In this document: piece by piece, positions 8,370-18,033 of the stretch | How positions within the stretch are numbered: position 1 is the first letter of the stretch | How the letters are laid out: the number at the start of each line of letters is the position of its first letter | Assembly (NCBI RefSeq): GCF_003669035.1 | Contig: NZ_CP033070.1 | Coordinates: 1 to 64,000 of the forward strand | DNA from: Chryseobacterium sp. 3008163 | Lineage (GTDB): Bacteria > Bacteroidota > Bacteroidia > Flavobacteriales > Weeksellaceae | Direction of reading: 5' to 3' | Length of the DNA: 64,000 bases | Translations under genes and position numbers: made by a program | Notes under the pieces: generated by a model | Database searches by the model: none | Seen by the model: the letters and a program-made list of their open reading frames with translations, nothing else | Told to the model about the DNA's origin: nothing

Positions 8370-9983
8370 CTAGTGCTCATTTCCTGTTACTTTCAGGTCA
8401 TTCAGATCAATCTGTAATTCAGCTTTTCTGATTTCTGAATCTTCGAATTCTTTGTGTTTTCTCATTTTAAATAATTCCTTTCTCTGAAGTGCATAAATTT
8501 CCAAAAGCAAGTGATGGTACTGCTCTACTTCCTCTTTTTTTGTGTCGCGGCATTCTACAGAATCAAAACTTTTCTGATTGTTTGAAATTTCGTTTTCGAG
8601 GCTGTTTTTGTAATATTCAATCAGATCATTTTGAAAAATTTTAGTCTGATAATTTTCATTGATATAATTTAAACCTAATTCATCCAAACGAATCTGGATT
8701 TTTTTTCTCTGCTGATCTTCAGGAATTTTGGCATCAATTTCATTAATATTGATCCATTTAATGATTAATGGAAGCGTTAATCCTTGGAAAACCAAAGTAA
8801 TAAAAATGACCACAAATGTGATGAAAATAATCATGTGTCTTTCCGGGAACAATGTTCCTTTATCATCTAAATAGATGGGAATTGATAAAGCCGTCGCCAA
8901 AGAAACCACACCTCGCATTCCCGCATAACTAGTAATCAATGGGCCTTTCCATCCGGGACTTGGCTCATTTTTTCTGATACTTTTAAACAAAAACCTTGGA
9001 ATATGAGCAGCCGGATAGACCCACAAGAATCGTAAAGCAATCACAATCAAACTTATAATGATTCCATATTTTAAACCTTTAAAAACCAAATGACTTCCTA
9101 ATCCTTGTACGATTTCAGGAAGTTCTAATCCGATTAAAATGAAAACCAAAGCATTCATTACAAAAATCATTGTCGTCCAAACTCCAAGCATATTTAATCT
9201 TGTGCTTCCTGTTTTGAAAAGCTCGTGCGAGCGCCACGAAATAAATAATCCTCCAGAAACAACCGCCATCACTCCGGAAAAATGAAATTGCTCAGCCGCC
9301 AAAAAAAGAATGTAAGGAGTCATTACTGTCAATGCTGCATCAATAGCAGGATTCGTGGGTAAAAAGCGGTGAATTGCATACATAACATTCCCACCAATTA
9401 TTCCTACCACTACTCCCATTCCTGCAACAAGAAAGAACTGTCCCGTTGCCTGTTGCATAGAAAATGTTCCTGTAAGAACCGCAGCTAGAGCGAAACGGAA
9501 GACAATCAAAGAAGCAGCATCATTCACTAAACTTTCACCTTCCAAAATGGTCAATAATCTTTTTGGAATTTTTAAACCTTTCATTACGGTTGCAGCTGCT
9601 ACAGCATCGGGTGGAGAAACGATTCCGCCTAATAAAAATCCGAGTGCCAAGGTAAATCCGGGAATCATGGATGATGAAATATACGCAACAACCAGAGACG
9701 TGAAAAACACGAGCCCGAAAGCCAAAAGTGTAATCGGTCTTTTCCATTTCCAAAAATCTGTCCATGAAGTATACCATGCTGCCTCATACAAAAGTGGCGG
9801 CAGAAAAAGAAGGAAAATAATATCCGGATCAAGCTTCAGAACAGGAATTCCCGGAATAAAACTAATCGCTAAACCTGCAATCACTAAAAATATAGGATAA
9901 GCAACTTTTAATTTTTTTGCCAGCAAAACGAGCATCATTACTGCAAAAAGAAGAAAAAGAATAAGAAGTAAATTATGGTGCAT
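8370..9983 (-). CDS. CPA1-family Na+/H+ antiporter (NhaP-like)
   Basis: A 537-residue inner-membrane cation/proton antiporter. About twelve hydrophobic segments occupy residues 5-410. The GESLVNDAASLIVFRFA segment contains the conserved Asn-Asp ion-binding pair of the CPA1 group, and GGIVSPPDAVAAATVMKG is the family's discontinuous helix motif. A charged cytoplasmic tail of about 120 residues follows (INEIDAKIPEDQQRKKIQIR onward), as in the longer NhaP/YjcE members. A CAAAAGTA sequence at 10006-10013 (TActTTTG on the coding strand) could be its -7 box, but no -33 box is seen. Ion preference cannot be told from the sequence. Confidence 0.9.
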   Translation of the reverse strand: MHHNLLLILFLLFAVMMLVLLAKKLKVAYPIFLVIAGLAISFIPGIPVLKLDPDIIFLLFLPPLLYEAAWYTSWTDFWKWKRPITLLAFGLVFFTSLVVAYISSSMIPGFTLALGFLLGGIVSPPDAVAAATVMKGLKIPKRLLTILEGESLVNDAASLIVFRFALAAVLTGTFSMQQATGQFFLVAGMGVVVGIIGGNVMYAIHRFLPTNPAIDAALTVMTPYILFLAAEQFHFSGVMAVVSGGLFISWRSHELFKTGSTRLNMLGVWTTMIFVMNALVFILIGLELPEIVQGLGSHLVFKGLKYGIIISLIVIALRFLWVYPAAHIPRFLFKSIRKNEPSPGWKGPLITSYAGMRGVVSLATALSIPIYLDDKGTLFPERHMIIFITFVVIFITLVFQGLTLPLIIKWININEIDAKIPEDQQRKKIQIRLDELGLNYINENYQTKIFQNDLIEYYKNSLENEISNNQKSFDSVECRDTKKEEVEQYHHLLLEIYALQRKELFKMRKHKEFEDSEIRKAELQIDLNDLKVTGNEH

Positions 9984-10186
9984 AAATCTTTAAATTTTGA
10001 TTAATCAAAAGTATTTTCAGATGAATTGACGGTTGACCACTTTAATAGAAATAGTAATGGAAGCAATACGGTTTCATCATTTATTCGCAAAACTAATTAT
10101 TCTTTATTTTACAGCAAATAATTTTCATATTATAAATTCATTTGAAATTAAAATATTTTTTATAATTTTAAATCAAACAAATTTTT

Positions 10187-10483
10187 ATGAAAATTATTTT
10201 CGGTTTATTCTTATTGGTTTCAGGCATATTTTCTGCCCAGACCACTCTTGAGCCATTAAGAAGAGACAGTTTGGATCTTCACAAATTCAATTCACCAATT
10301 ATTACTGAAACTGAACCAACTTCTATCGACAGCACTTTGGTAAAATTGTATAAAATGCCTGTTGCTAAACCAGAAAATCCTGAAATTTATTCAAGTTTGA
10401 AAGCTACGGTAAAAAGCAATACCCAATTTAAAATTCTTAATTCATTAGATTCTTTTAAAACTAAAAAACTGGCAACAAAGTAA
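10187..10483 (+). CDS. Small secreted protein of unknown function
   Basis: A 98-residue protein with a signal peptide (MKIIFGLFLLVSGIFSAQ) and a polar mature part of about 80 residues without cysteines or recognisable domain. The segment TSLKATVKSNTQFKILN-like basic tail suggests no membrane anchor. The start at 10187 gives a standard export signal. The gene stands alone between the divergent antiporter gene and the HD-domain gene. Confidence 0.6.
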   Translation: MKIIFGLFLLVSGIFSAQTTLEPLRRDSLDLHKFNSPIITETEPTSIDSTLVKLYKMPVAKPENPEIYSSLKATVKSNTQFKILNSLDSFKTKKLATK

Positions 10484-10585
10484 TTTTTGAAACCAATTGA
10501 TTGTTGATAACATATTCTAAAATTATTGAGAAAAAGATAGAATTTATAAAGGCTGTTTTATATTTTTGTACTCTATTTTTACAAG

Positions 10586-11032
10586 ATGACAAAAGAAGAA
10601 CTGCTACATAAAGCCATAAAAATTGCTGATAAAGCACATAAAGGTCAGAAAGACAAATACCACGCTCCGTACATCGCCCACGTAATGCGTGTGATGGAAT
10701 ACGGAAAAACGATGGATGAGAAAATTGTAGGAGTTTTACATGACGTTGTAGAAGATAATCCTGAAGATTTCAGCCTTGCCTATTTAAGAGATGAAGGTTT
10801 TCCGGAGTATATTCTTTACGCAATCAGCTGTCTTACGAAATATGATGACGATGAAATCTATGATGACTTTGTAAAAAGAACTGAAAGATCTCCTTTGGCT
10901 GTTGCTGTAAAGTTAAATGACCTTCGTGATAATATGGATTTGCGCCGAGTAAACCGCGAATTGACATCAAAAGACATTCACAGATTCAACAAATATCTAA
11001 AAGCTTACCGTTATCTTTCTGAAAAATATTAA
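10586..11032 (+). CDS. HD-domain protein, small alarmone hydrolase-like
   Basis: A 148-residue HD phosphohydrolase of the RelA/SpoT-hydrolase (HD_4, Mesh1-like) type. The metal ligands and catalytic residues are visible: His18 in AHKGQKDKYHAPYIAH, His32, His52-Asp53 in LHDVVED, Glu56-Asp57, and Asn111-Asp112 in KLNDLRDN. The synthetase and regulatory domains of full Rel proteins are absent. Known proteins of this size hydrolyse (p)ppGpp or NADPH in the cytoplasm, which is the inferred role here. Its last four bases overlap the stop of the convergent DUF2490 gene. TATTTTTG at 10561-10568 is a possible -7 box. Confidence 0.82.
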   Translation: MTKEELLHKAIKIADKAHKGQKDKYHAPYIAHVMRVMEYGKTMDEKIVGVLHDVVEDNPEDFSLAYLRDEGFPEYILYAISCLTKYDDDEIYDDFVKRTERSPLAVAVKLNDLRDNMDLRRVNRELTSKDIHRFNKYLKAYRYLSEKY

Positions 11033-11748
11033 TCTGCTCCCGGGAAATGATATGTTTTTGTTTCTTCGCTTTTTGTTCCGTCGATGTTGATGTTTAGGGC
11101 TAAATAAATGAAGTGAACGTTTTTATTTCCTTTTGCCTCAAATTCTCTCTGCCATAAGTAACCACTCAGAAAACCGAAATTTTCATCAACCTGATAACCC
11201 AAACCACCATATACTCTATTTCTTGCAAATGCAGGTTTCATGGGTGTTACAATAAAAATCTCATCATAAACATTAGCGAATAAAGTTCCCGGTGCAATTT
11301 TTTTCGCATTCAAAGGAACTGAGATATTCAAACGGTAACGGTAACGCATTCTTTCAGATCTTTTGTCAGTCTGCGGCTCATAAAACCATGATTTTTCCGC
11401 ACGAAATCTGTTTTCAAACTTTACAACTCCTTTTTTAATATCAATTACATCCTGCAACCAAACACGAAATTCTTCTTTATTAATTGCATGATCTTTATAG
11501 GTTGCATATCGACCTAAGCCGACAAACGGTTTATGATTTTTGGTCAAATTATATCCTAAACCTCCTTTTATTTCGTAATAATCAGGATAAGTGTATTCTT
11601 CGATCCCTCTTGATTGTCCTTCTGCATACAAGAAAAATTTTGGATGAAATTTATACGTTATAGTCAATGCATTAAATGAAGAAATATGTTCCTGAGCATT
11701 AAAAAAGCTCATCATCAAAACAAAACCAAGACTTGTAATAAGTTTCAT
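11029..11748 (-). CDS. DUF2490 family outer-membrane-type protein
   Basis: A 239-residue protein read from the ATG at 11748, which yields a signal peptide (MKLITSLGFVLMMSFFNAQ); the frame stays open further upstream but would place coding sequence before this signal. The mature part is rich in alternating aromatic/polar strands (FFLYAEGQSRG, RYRYRLNISVPL, YGGLGYQVDENFGF), as expected for a small outer-membrane beta-barrel, and matches DUF2490. It lies 52 bases downstream of the TonB-dependent receptor gene on the same strand, so the two are probably co-transcribed. Its function is not known. Confidence 0.8.
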   Translation of the reverse strand: MKLITSLGFVLMMSFFNAQEHISSFNALTITYKFHPKFFLYAEGQSRGIEEYTYPDYYEIKGGLGYNLTKNHKPFVGLGRYATYKDHAINKEEFRVWLQDVIDIKKGVVKFENRFRAEKSWFYEPQTDKRSERMRYRYRLNISVPLNAKKIAPGTLFANVYDEIFIVTPMKPAFARNRVYGGLGYQVDENFGFLSGYLWQREFEAKGNKNVHFIYLALNINIDGTKSEETKTYHFPGAD

Positions 11749-11800
11749 CCAAAAAAATTTTTGCAAAAGTAAATGATTTAACAATGCCGTAATGTTAAGT

Positions 11801-13612
11801 TTACTTAATATTAATATTGTAAGTGAAACCAAGGTGAAACCATCTTTGAGGCATCGGTACGCCAAAAGTTTCAGTATACTTAGAATCTGTGATATTATTA
11901 ACGAGAATATAACATGAAAAGTTTTTCTCAGTAAAAGTCGTTTTCTGATCTAAGGTATTATAACTTCCTAAATTTACCCTTTCGGTATATCTGTAAAGCA
12001 ATTCAGTTGTGATTTTTTTACGAATCTTAAATTGAAGTTTTGATATGAATTGATGTTTTAGATTATCAAGAACATATCTGGAAAAACTATCATTGAATTC
12101 TTTAAATTTATTATCTAAATAAGTATAACCCACAGTATATTTCATCCAATCAAAAACCTGATGACTCAATTCAGCTTCGATACCTTTAATTTCTGTATCA
12201 CCGACATTCTTTGCATACCAGATAGGATCTTGTAAAGAGTTTTTTACCCAATCGATAGCATCTGATGAGCCTCTGTAGAAACCACTTACTTTTCCTAAGA
12301 TATTTTTGTTCTGATATTGATACCCAATTTCTGCATAAACTGCACTTTCAGGTAGCAAGTTTTCATTTCCTTGTTCTGTTTTGCTGGTATAATATAGGTC
12401 TGTGAAAGTTGGTACACGATGTACTTTTGAGATATTTCCGTATATTTTGTTGCTCTCGTAAAAAGAATATCCAACATCTAATCCAGGATAAAAGAAGTTT
12501 CCTTCGTTAGAATAATTAGCCCAGGAAATTCCCGGTGTAATGTTCAGTTTTTTATCTAATAACGAAAAATGATGTTCAAAGAAAACCTGAGAAACAAATC
12601 GTTCTCTGTGGCCTAAATTATTACTAGCCAAAAACTCTTTTCTCAACTCAACGCCCAAACCGGTGGTTCCCAAATTTGAAGTATAGCTTGAATTTACTTC
12701 TCCACCCACATTGTTTCCGATGTGCATATTTCTGTAAATCTCAGGCTTTTCTCTGTTGAAAAGATACATATCCTGCCCTCTTCTCCAATATACATTCGAG
12801 TTTAATTTAAACTTACCAAAGCTTTGCTGATGAGACAAACTTACGATAGAAGCCTGAAGTTCTTCGTATTGTTCAGTAGCATTGGGTGAAGAATAAAAAC
12901 CGTTTGCCCCGAATTTTTTCTCTGAAATACCGGCTTGTAATCTTATACTTCCGTCTTTTATTTTTAATTGATTCTGATAGAAAACATTCTTCATTTCAAA
13001 ATCTGTATTGTGTCTGTAGCCTTGCGAAGAATTTGAATTTGCCTGCAATAAATTTGAAAACTTATCATTTCCAAAATTAGCATTCAAACCAAGTCCATAT
13101 GTTTCGTAATCGCCACCTTCAGCTCTTATTTTCACTCTTTTTCCTGGGTTGGCTTTCGTGATGATATTGATGGCTCCAGCATAAGCATTCTGCCCGAAAC
13201 GTCTTGCTGCAGGACCTTTGATGATTTCAATTCTTTCAACATCTTCCAAATCTACCGGAACGTTCATCGAGTTGTGACCGGTCTGAGAATCATTCATTCT
13301 GATTCCGTTGAGAAGCAAAAGAACCTGCTCAAACGAACTTCCTCGAAATCCGATGTCACTCTGTACTCCGTTAGCTCCTCTCCTTCTGATATCCATTCCG
13401 GGGATCTGCTGCAGGATTTCGTCGATGCTGGTTGCCGGGGAATTTAAAATATCTGCTTTCGTAATAACAGAAATATTTTGATTGGCATTTTTATATGGAG
13501 TTGAAATGAATTTTCCCTGAATTTCTATTGAATCAATTTCGGTTGTTTTTTCCTGAGCGTTGATACTGTATATCCCGGCCAGGAAAAAAACTGCGAGTAG
13601 TTGTTTGTTCAT
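11801..13612 (-). CDS. TonB-dependent outer-membrane receptor (BtuB-like size)
   Basis: A 603-residue outer-membrane transporter. A signal peptide (ending GIYSINAQ) is followed directly by the plug domain: ISVITKADILNSPATSIDEI, QIPGMDIRRRG, GFRGSSFEQVLLLLNGIRMND and VERIEIIKGPAARRFGQNAYAG. A 22-strand barrel follows, ending in a typical C-terminal aromatic strand (WFHLGFTYNINIK). There is no N-terminal carboxypeptidase-like domain, so it is a classical siderophore/vitamin type rather than SusC. The substrate cannot be assigned; no cobalamin riboswitch is seen upstream. A good promoter precedes it and DUF2490 follows in the same transcript. Confidence 0.88.
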   Translation of the reverse strand: MNKQLLAVFFLAGIYSINAQEKTTEIDSIEIQGKFISTPYKNANQNISVITKADILNSPATSIDEILQQIPGMDIRRRGANGVQSDIGFRGSSFEQVLLLLNGIRMNDSQTGHNSMNVPVDLEDVERIEIIKGPAARRFGQNAYAGAINIITKANPGKRVKIRAEGGDYETYGLGLNANFGNDKFSNLLQANSNSSQGYRHNTDFEMKNVFYQNQLKIKDGSIRLQAGISEKKFGANGFYSSPNATEQYEELQASIVSLSHQQSFGKFKLNSNVYWRRGQDMYLFNREKPEIYRNMHIGNNVGGEVNSSYTSNLGTTGLGVELRKEFLASNNLGHRERFVSQVFFEHHFSLLDKKLNITPGISWANYSNEGNFFYPGLDVGYSFYESNKIYGNISKVHRVPTFTDLYYTSKTEQGNENLLPESAVYAEIGYQYQNKNILGKVSGFYRGSSDAIDWVKNSLQDPIWYAKNVGDTEIKGIEAELSHQVFDWMKYTVGYTYLDNKFKEFNDSFSRYVLDNLKHQFISKLQFKIRKKITTELLYRYTERVNLGSYNTLDQKTTFTEKNFSCYILVNNITDSKYTETFGVPMPQRWFHLGFTYNINIK

Positions 13613-14007
13613 TTTTACTTTTAGTTTATTTTGCAGCCTTCAAAATTAGGAGACTTTATCTAAGTAACAAATGATAGATATCATGAAAAAAGATGCCGCA
13701 ATGTGCATCTTTAAAGGGAATTTTAAAAAGTAAATTATCTTTTTCTCATTAAATGTGTATACAAATGTCTGAAAAATTCTCTCATTTTAACACTAATTTA
13801 ATGGTGCAATTTTACAATAAAAATATATATCAAACAATAGTAAAGTGTTATTAATTCTAAAAATGTCATATTGAGAGAATATCATTTTTATAAGATGTTT
13901 TTGAAGCAAAAATTTAAATTTTCATCATGAAATATCCTTATTTTACAGTTGATTTATTTTAATTAAATCCGTCAAAATTTCGTATTTTTGTTGGTCTTAA
14001 TTTTACT
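13613..14007. other. Divergent intergenic region, TonB receptor / uvrA paralogue
   Basis: No gene is seen in these 395 AT-rich bases. They hold the receptor promoter near 13641-13670, a hairpin with 8-base arms AAAGATGC/GCATCTTT at 13689-13712, and TATTTTTG at 13983-13990, a -7 box candidate for the uvrA gene without a matching -33 box. Confidence 0.6.
13641..13670 (-). promoter_or_regulatory. Promoter of the TonB receptor/DUF2490 operon
   Basis: On the minus strand TAATTTTG (complement of 13641-13648) matches the Bacteroidetes -7 box TAnnTTTG, with TTG (complement of 13668-13670) 19 bases upstream as the -33 box. The expected start of transcription is about 20-25 bases before the ATG. Confidence 0.5.
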
Positions 14008-16800
14008 ATGGCTCCAATTACAGAAATAGATATAAAAAAACAGGTTTTCGTTAAAAATGCACACCTTAACAACCTGAAACACATCGATGTATTAATTCCG
14101 AAAAATAAATTAATCGTCATCACAGGGGTTTCCGGAAGCGGAAAATCTTCTTTGGCTTTTGACACGATTTATGCTGAGGGACAAAGACGTTATGTGGAAA
14201 GTTTGAGTTCTTACGCCCGTCAGTTTTTAGGGAAGTTAGAAAAACCTAAAGTTGATGACATCAAAGGTTTAGCACCTTCGATTGCGATTCAGCAGAAAGT
14301 GATTTCTTCAAATCCGCGTTCTACGGTAGGAACTTCTACAGAAATTTACGATTATATGAAGCTTCTTTTTGCAAGAATTGGTAGAACTTTTTCTCCTGTT
14401 TCCGGCGATGAAGTGAAAAAAGATTCGGTTTCTGATGTGATTGATTACATAAAATCAGCAAAAAGTGATACCGCATTTCTCTTAACCGCTCCGTTGGAAT
14501 ATGATATTGAAAATTTCACTGAAAATTTAAATATTTTAAAGCTTGCAGGTTTCACAAGATTGGAAGTAAACGGAAATGTTGCCGGAATTGAAGATTTGGA
14601 AAGCTTCGGGTTTGCGCCTGAAAAAGGAATGGTGATCAATTTGGTCATCGACCGTTTTTCATATGAAGATGATGAAAGCTTTCTTCAGCGTTTGGCAGAT
14701 TCCATCCAAATGGCTTTTTACGAAGGTCGTGGATATTGTTCATTAAAGAACATTGAAACAGCGGAAAGTAAAGAGTTCTCTAACAAATTTGAGCTTGACG
14801 GATTGGAATTCCTTGAACCAAACGTTCATTTTTTCAGTTTTAATAATCCTTATGGTGCTTGTCCGACCTGTGAAGGTTACGGTAAAGTAATTGGTATTGA
14901 TGAAGATTTAGTCATTCCAAATAAAGCTTTGTCTGTTTTTGAAGATGCTATCGCTTCATGGAAAGGTGAAACGATGAGCGAATGGAAGAAAGATTTCATT
15001 AAAAAGGCGAAAGACTTCCCTATTCATAAGCCTTATCATCAATTAACCAAAGAGCAGAAAAATTACCTTTGGAAAGGTGACGGAAGCAAAACGTTTCCTT
15101 CTCTGAATAATTTCTTCGCAATGCTTGAAGAAAATTTATATAAAATTCAATACCGTGTCATGTTATCCCGTTACCGTGGAAAAACGCTTTGTCCAACTTG
15201 TGAAGGTTTGCGTTTGCGTGAGGAAACGACCTGGGTGAAAATTGACGGACACAATATTCAGTCAATGATTGAGCTTCCTTTAGATGAGTTGTCGCCGATG
15301 ATCAACAGTTTGAAATTATCTCAGCACGATAAAGATATTGCTAAGAGATTATTATACGAAATCACTACCCGATTGGAGTTTTTACTGAAAGTCGGTTTAG
15401 GATATTTGTCGATTAACAGAACATCAAATACACTTTCCGGTGGGGAAAGTCAGAGAATTAACCTTGCTACAAGTTTGGGAAGTTCTTTGGTAGGTTCTAT
15501 TTATATTTTAGATGAGCCCTCAATCGGCTTACACTCTCGTGATACTGAAAATCTGATTGGAGTTTTAAAAAATCTTCGAGATTTAGGAAATACCGTAATC
15601 GTTGTAGAGCATGATGAAGATGTGATGAGAGCCGCAGATTACATCATCGATATTGGTCCGGAAGCAGGATATTTGGGTGGTGAGTTGGTTTTCGCAGGAG
15701 ATTATAAAGAATTGAAAGATGCAGATACGCTGACTTCAAAATATCTTACAGGAAGATTAGAAATAAAAGTTCCGGAGAAACGCAGAAAAACAAAAGAATT
15801 TATTCATATAAAAGGTGCCAGAACCAACAATCTTAAAAATATTGATGTTGATGTACCTTTAGAAAGTCTGGTTGTGATTTCAGGAGTTTCAGGAAGCGGA
15901 AAATCTACTTTGATGAAAGAAATCCTCACGAATGACATTCAGATTCAGCTTGGAATGGGCGGAAAAAAAGGTGATTATGATTCTGTGGAATTCCCGATAA
16001 AACTGGTTAAGCATATTGAATTAATCGATCAAAATCCTATCGGAAAATCATCACGTTCAAATCCTGTGACGTATCTGAAAGCGTATGATGATATCAGAGA
16101 TTTATATTCAAAACAGAAAGTTTCTAAAATGATGGGTTACAAGCCGAAACATTTCTCTTTCAACGTTGACGGCGGAAGATGTGATGAATGTAAAGGTGAA
16201 GGGGTCATCAATGTTTCGATGCAGTTTATGGCTGATATCGAACTTGAATGTGAGGTTTGTAAAGGAACGCGTTTCAAAAACGAGATTCTTGAAGTGAGGT
16301 TTGACGAAAAAAACATTTCGGATATTCTTCACATGACGGTTGATGAAGCTTTGACATTTTTTAAAGATAATAAAGAAGATAAAATCGTCACAAAACTTAC
16401 TCCGCTTCAGGAAGTTGGTTTGGGATATTTGCAGCTGGGACAAAGCTCATCTACCCTTTCCGGAGGTGAGGCACAGCGTGTGAAACTGGCATCTTTCCTT
16501 GTAAAAGGTGTGACAACAGACAAGACCTTATTTATTTTTGATGAGCCTTCGACGGGATTGCATTTTCATGATATTCAGAAATTGTTAAAATCGCTTCAGG
16601 CTTTAATCGACCTTGGACATTCAGTAATCGTCATTGAACATCAACCCGATATTATGAAATCTGCCGACTACATTATCGACATCGGTCCGGAAGCCGGAAA
16701 ATACGGTGGAGAAGTTGTTTTCGCCGGAACGCCGGAAGATTTAGCTAAGAACAAAAAATCGCATACGGCGAAGTATATTAAAGAAAAGCTGGAACAGTAA
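14008..16800 (+). CDS. uvrA: UvrA-family excinuclease ATPase, paralogue type
   Basis: A 930-residue tandem ABC ATPase of the UvrA family, the damage-recognition subunit of nucleotide excision repair. Walker A motifs are GVSGSGKSS (residues 40-48) and a second GVSGSGKST; both halves have LSGGE signatures ([26 protein letters not shown]) and Walker B ILDEPSIGLH / IFDEPSTGLH. The C-terminal zinc module is complete (GRCDECKGEG ... CEVCKGTRF). In the N-terminal zinc module only the second pair remains (Cys285, Cys288 in CPTCEGYG); the usual first pair just before SFNNP is replaced by ELDGLEFLEP. Weeksellaceae generally carry a canonical UvrA as well, so this is probably the second copy. It is monocistronic with its own terminator. 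Confidence 0.88.
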   Translation: MAPITEIDIKKQVFVKNAHLNNLKHIDVLIPKNKLIVITGVSGSGKSSLAFDTIYAEGQRRYVESLSSYARQFLGKLEKPKVDDIKGLAPSIAIQQKVISSNPRSTVGTSTEIYDYMKLLFARIGRTFSPVSGDEVKKDSVSDVIDYIKSAKSDTAFLLTAPLEYDIENFTENLNILKLAGFTRLEVNGNVAGIEDLESFGFAPEKGMVINLVIDRFSYEDDESFLQRLADSIQMAFYEGRGYCSLKNIETAESKEFSNKFELDGLEFLEPNVHFFSFNNPYGACPTCEGYGKVIGIDEDLVIPNKALSVFEDAIASWKGETMSEWKKDFIKKAKDFPIHKPYHQLTKEQKNYLWKGDGSKTFPSLNNFFAMLEENLYKIQYRVMLSRYRGKTLCPTCEGLRLREETTWVKIDGHNIQSMIELPLDELSPMINSLKLSQHDKDIAKRLLYEITTRLEFLLKVGLGYLSINRTSNTLSGGESQRINLATSLGSSLVGSIYILDEPSIGLHSRDTENLIGVLKNLRDLGNTVIVVEHDEDVMRAADYIIDIGPEAGYLGGELVFAGDYKELKDADTLTSKYLTGRLEIKVPEKRRKTKEFIHIKGARTNNLKNIDVDVPLESLVVISGVSGSGKSTLMKEILTNDIQIQLGMGGKKGDYDSVEFPIKLVKHIELIDQNPIGKSSRSNPVTYLKAYDDIRDLYSKQKVSKMMGYKPKHFSFNVDGGRCDECKGEGVINVSMQFMADIELECEVCKGTRFKNEILEVRFDEKNISDILHMTVDEALTFFKDNKEDKIVTKLTPLQEVGLGYLQLGQSSSTLSGGEAQRVKLASFLVKGVTTDKTLFIFDEPSTGLHFHDIQKLLKSLQALIDLGHSVIVIEHQPDIMKSADYIIDIGPEAGKYGGEVVFAGTPEDLAKNKKSHTAKYIKEKLEQ

Positions 16801-16805
16801 AATAC

Positions 16806-16838
16806 AAATAGAGCGTCAAATTGAGGCTCTATTTTTTT
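16806..16838 (+). terminator. Terminator of the uvrA paralogue
   Basis: Hairpin with perfect 9-base arms AAATAGAGC (16806-16814) and GCTCTATTT (16826-16834), continuing into a T run, starting 5 bases after the stop codon. Confidence 0.8.
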
Positions 16839-16938
16839 GATTTAAACACTAATATCACAAATTTGACAATTACTAAAATTAATGATTTTATATTGTTTTA
16901 TTTGTGAAAAAATCAGTGAATTTTGGGTTTAAAAAAAA

Positions 16939-17574
16939 TTAAACATTATACAAAAACGGACTTTGTTTAATAAAAGTTTTATCCTCAATCTGAGAAACTA
17001 AAAATTCTGACAAATCTGTAGCACTGATTTTCTCACCTTTACAATCTTCTAAATTCGTTTCTGTAGGAAAAGACTCGCAAGTCGGGATGATCAACGGAAG
17101 TCTTACCAAAGTCCAATCTAGATTAGAGCTCACAAGAATCTCATATTCATCCTGTTTGTCTTTTGTTGTTTTTGGATAATTTTCATACATCCAATTGGTT
17201 GCAATTTTTACCTTATCGTTTTTATGATCAAGTGGAGTATCAACGTTCAGACCCGTAATAGCAATATATCTTGTAATCCCGTGTGAATTCATCGACTGTA
17301 TCACATTTTTTGTAGCATCAGTAAAGATTGATTGTTCACCAACCGGCTGACCAATTTTACTAATCACAGCACTGCAATCTTTGATAAGATGGTCTACCGC
17401 CTCAAAATCTCGTGCATCACCTTTTACAATTTCGATCAAAGGATTTTCTAAGGTGAAATTTTCGGGATTTCGAAGTAATAGTTTGATTGGATACCCTTTT
17501 TCCAGAAGTTGCTGAACAAGATATTTTCCTGATTTTCCCGTTCCGCCGATTACGGCAATTCTATTTGTTTTCAT
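16939..17574 (-). CDS. NAD(P)-binding NmrA/SDR-like protein
   Basis: A 211-residue cytoplasmic Rossmann-fold protein of the atypical short-chain dehydrogenase (NAD(P)H-binding, PF13460) group. The N-terminal dinucleotide loop is IAVIGGTGKSGKYLV (Gly10-Gly16), followed by KGDARDFEAVDHLIKDCSAVIS, the usual second strand region. The catalytic Tyr-x-x-x-Lys of classical reductases is not obvious, so it may be a redox sensor or an isomerase/reductase of unknown substrate. It is monocistronic, with a long AT-rich region upstream. Confidence 0.82.
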   Translation of the reverse strand: MKTNRIAVIGGTGKSGKYLVQQLLEKGYPIKLLLRNPENFTLENPLIEIVKGDARDFEAVDHLIKDCSAVISKIGQPVGEQSIFTDATKNVIQSMNSHGITRYIAITGLNVDTPLDHKNDKVKIATNWMYENYPKTTKDKQDEYEILVSSNLDWTLVRLPLIIPTCESFPTETNLEDCKGEKISATDLSEFLVSQIEDKTFIKQSPFLYNV

Positions 17575-17845
17575 AATGATCTCTTTATTTGTGGCAATAG
17601 CAAAGTCATAAATAGCAACCTGCTTTTACCTTTCAATTTTAATATAATAGATTATTTGGGTTCAGAAAATTTGAACCTTAAGATTTCAAGACATATAAAA
17701 TGCGCTTGAATAAAATTGTAATATTTATAAAGAGATATTAATGAACCAAATATAGTCTTTTAAAACTGAATATGATAATCATAAAGTAAATTCAAAAGAA
17801 ATATTGCGGAATCGTATTTGAAATGACCTTAAGAAAGCGATTCTA

Positions 17846-17874
17846 AACTTATCCACAAAAAATGTGGATAAGTT
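17846..17874. repeat. Palindrome of two head-to-head DnaA boxes
   Basis: AACTTATCCACA (17846-17857) and its exact reverse complement TGTGGATAAGTT (17863-17874) are separated by five A. Each arm contains the consensus DnaA box TTATCCACA. Confidence 0.7.
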
Positions 17875-18003
17875 GTTAATTTTAACATTAAATTGTTATT
17901 GCGTATTAAAAATATTCTTACATTTACTATGTAATAAAACTGAAATGAAATCAATTTTTGCTCTCTTCGTTTTCGGAATTGCAATTAAATTTGAAATAAA
18001 TTT

Positions 18004-18033
18004 AAAGCACAGCATCGTCGGCTGTGCTTTTTT
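18004..18033 (+). terminator. Strong terminator with no obvious gene upstream
   Basis: Perfect 10-base arms AAAGCACAGC (18004-18013) and GCTGTGCTTT (18021-18030) followed by T residues. No plus-strand gene ends nearby, so it may terminate a small RNA or a very short gene. Confidence 0.7.

Noticed and set aside
13613..14007. Cobalamin riboswitch upstream of the BtuB-sized receptor
   Set aside because: No B12-box-like conserved sequence was seen in this AT-rich region.
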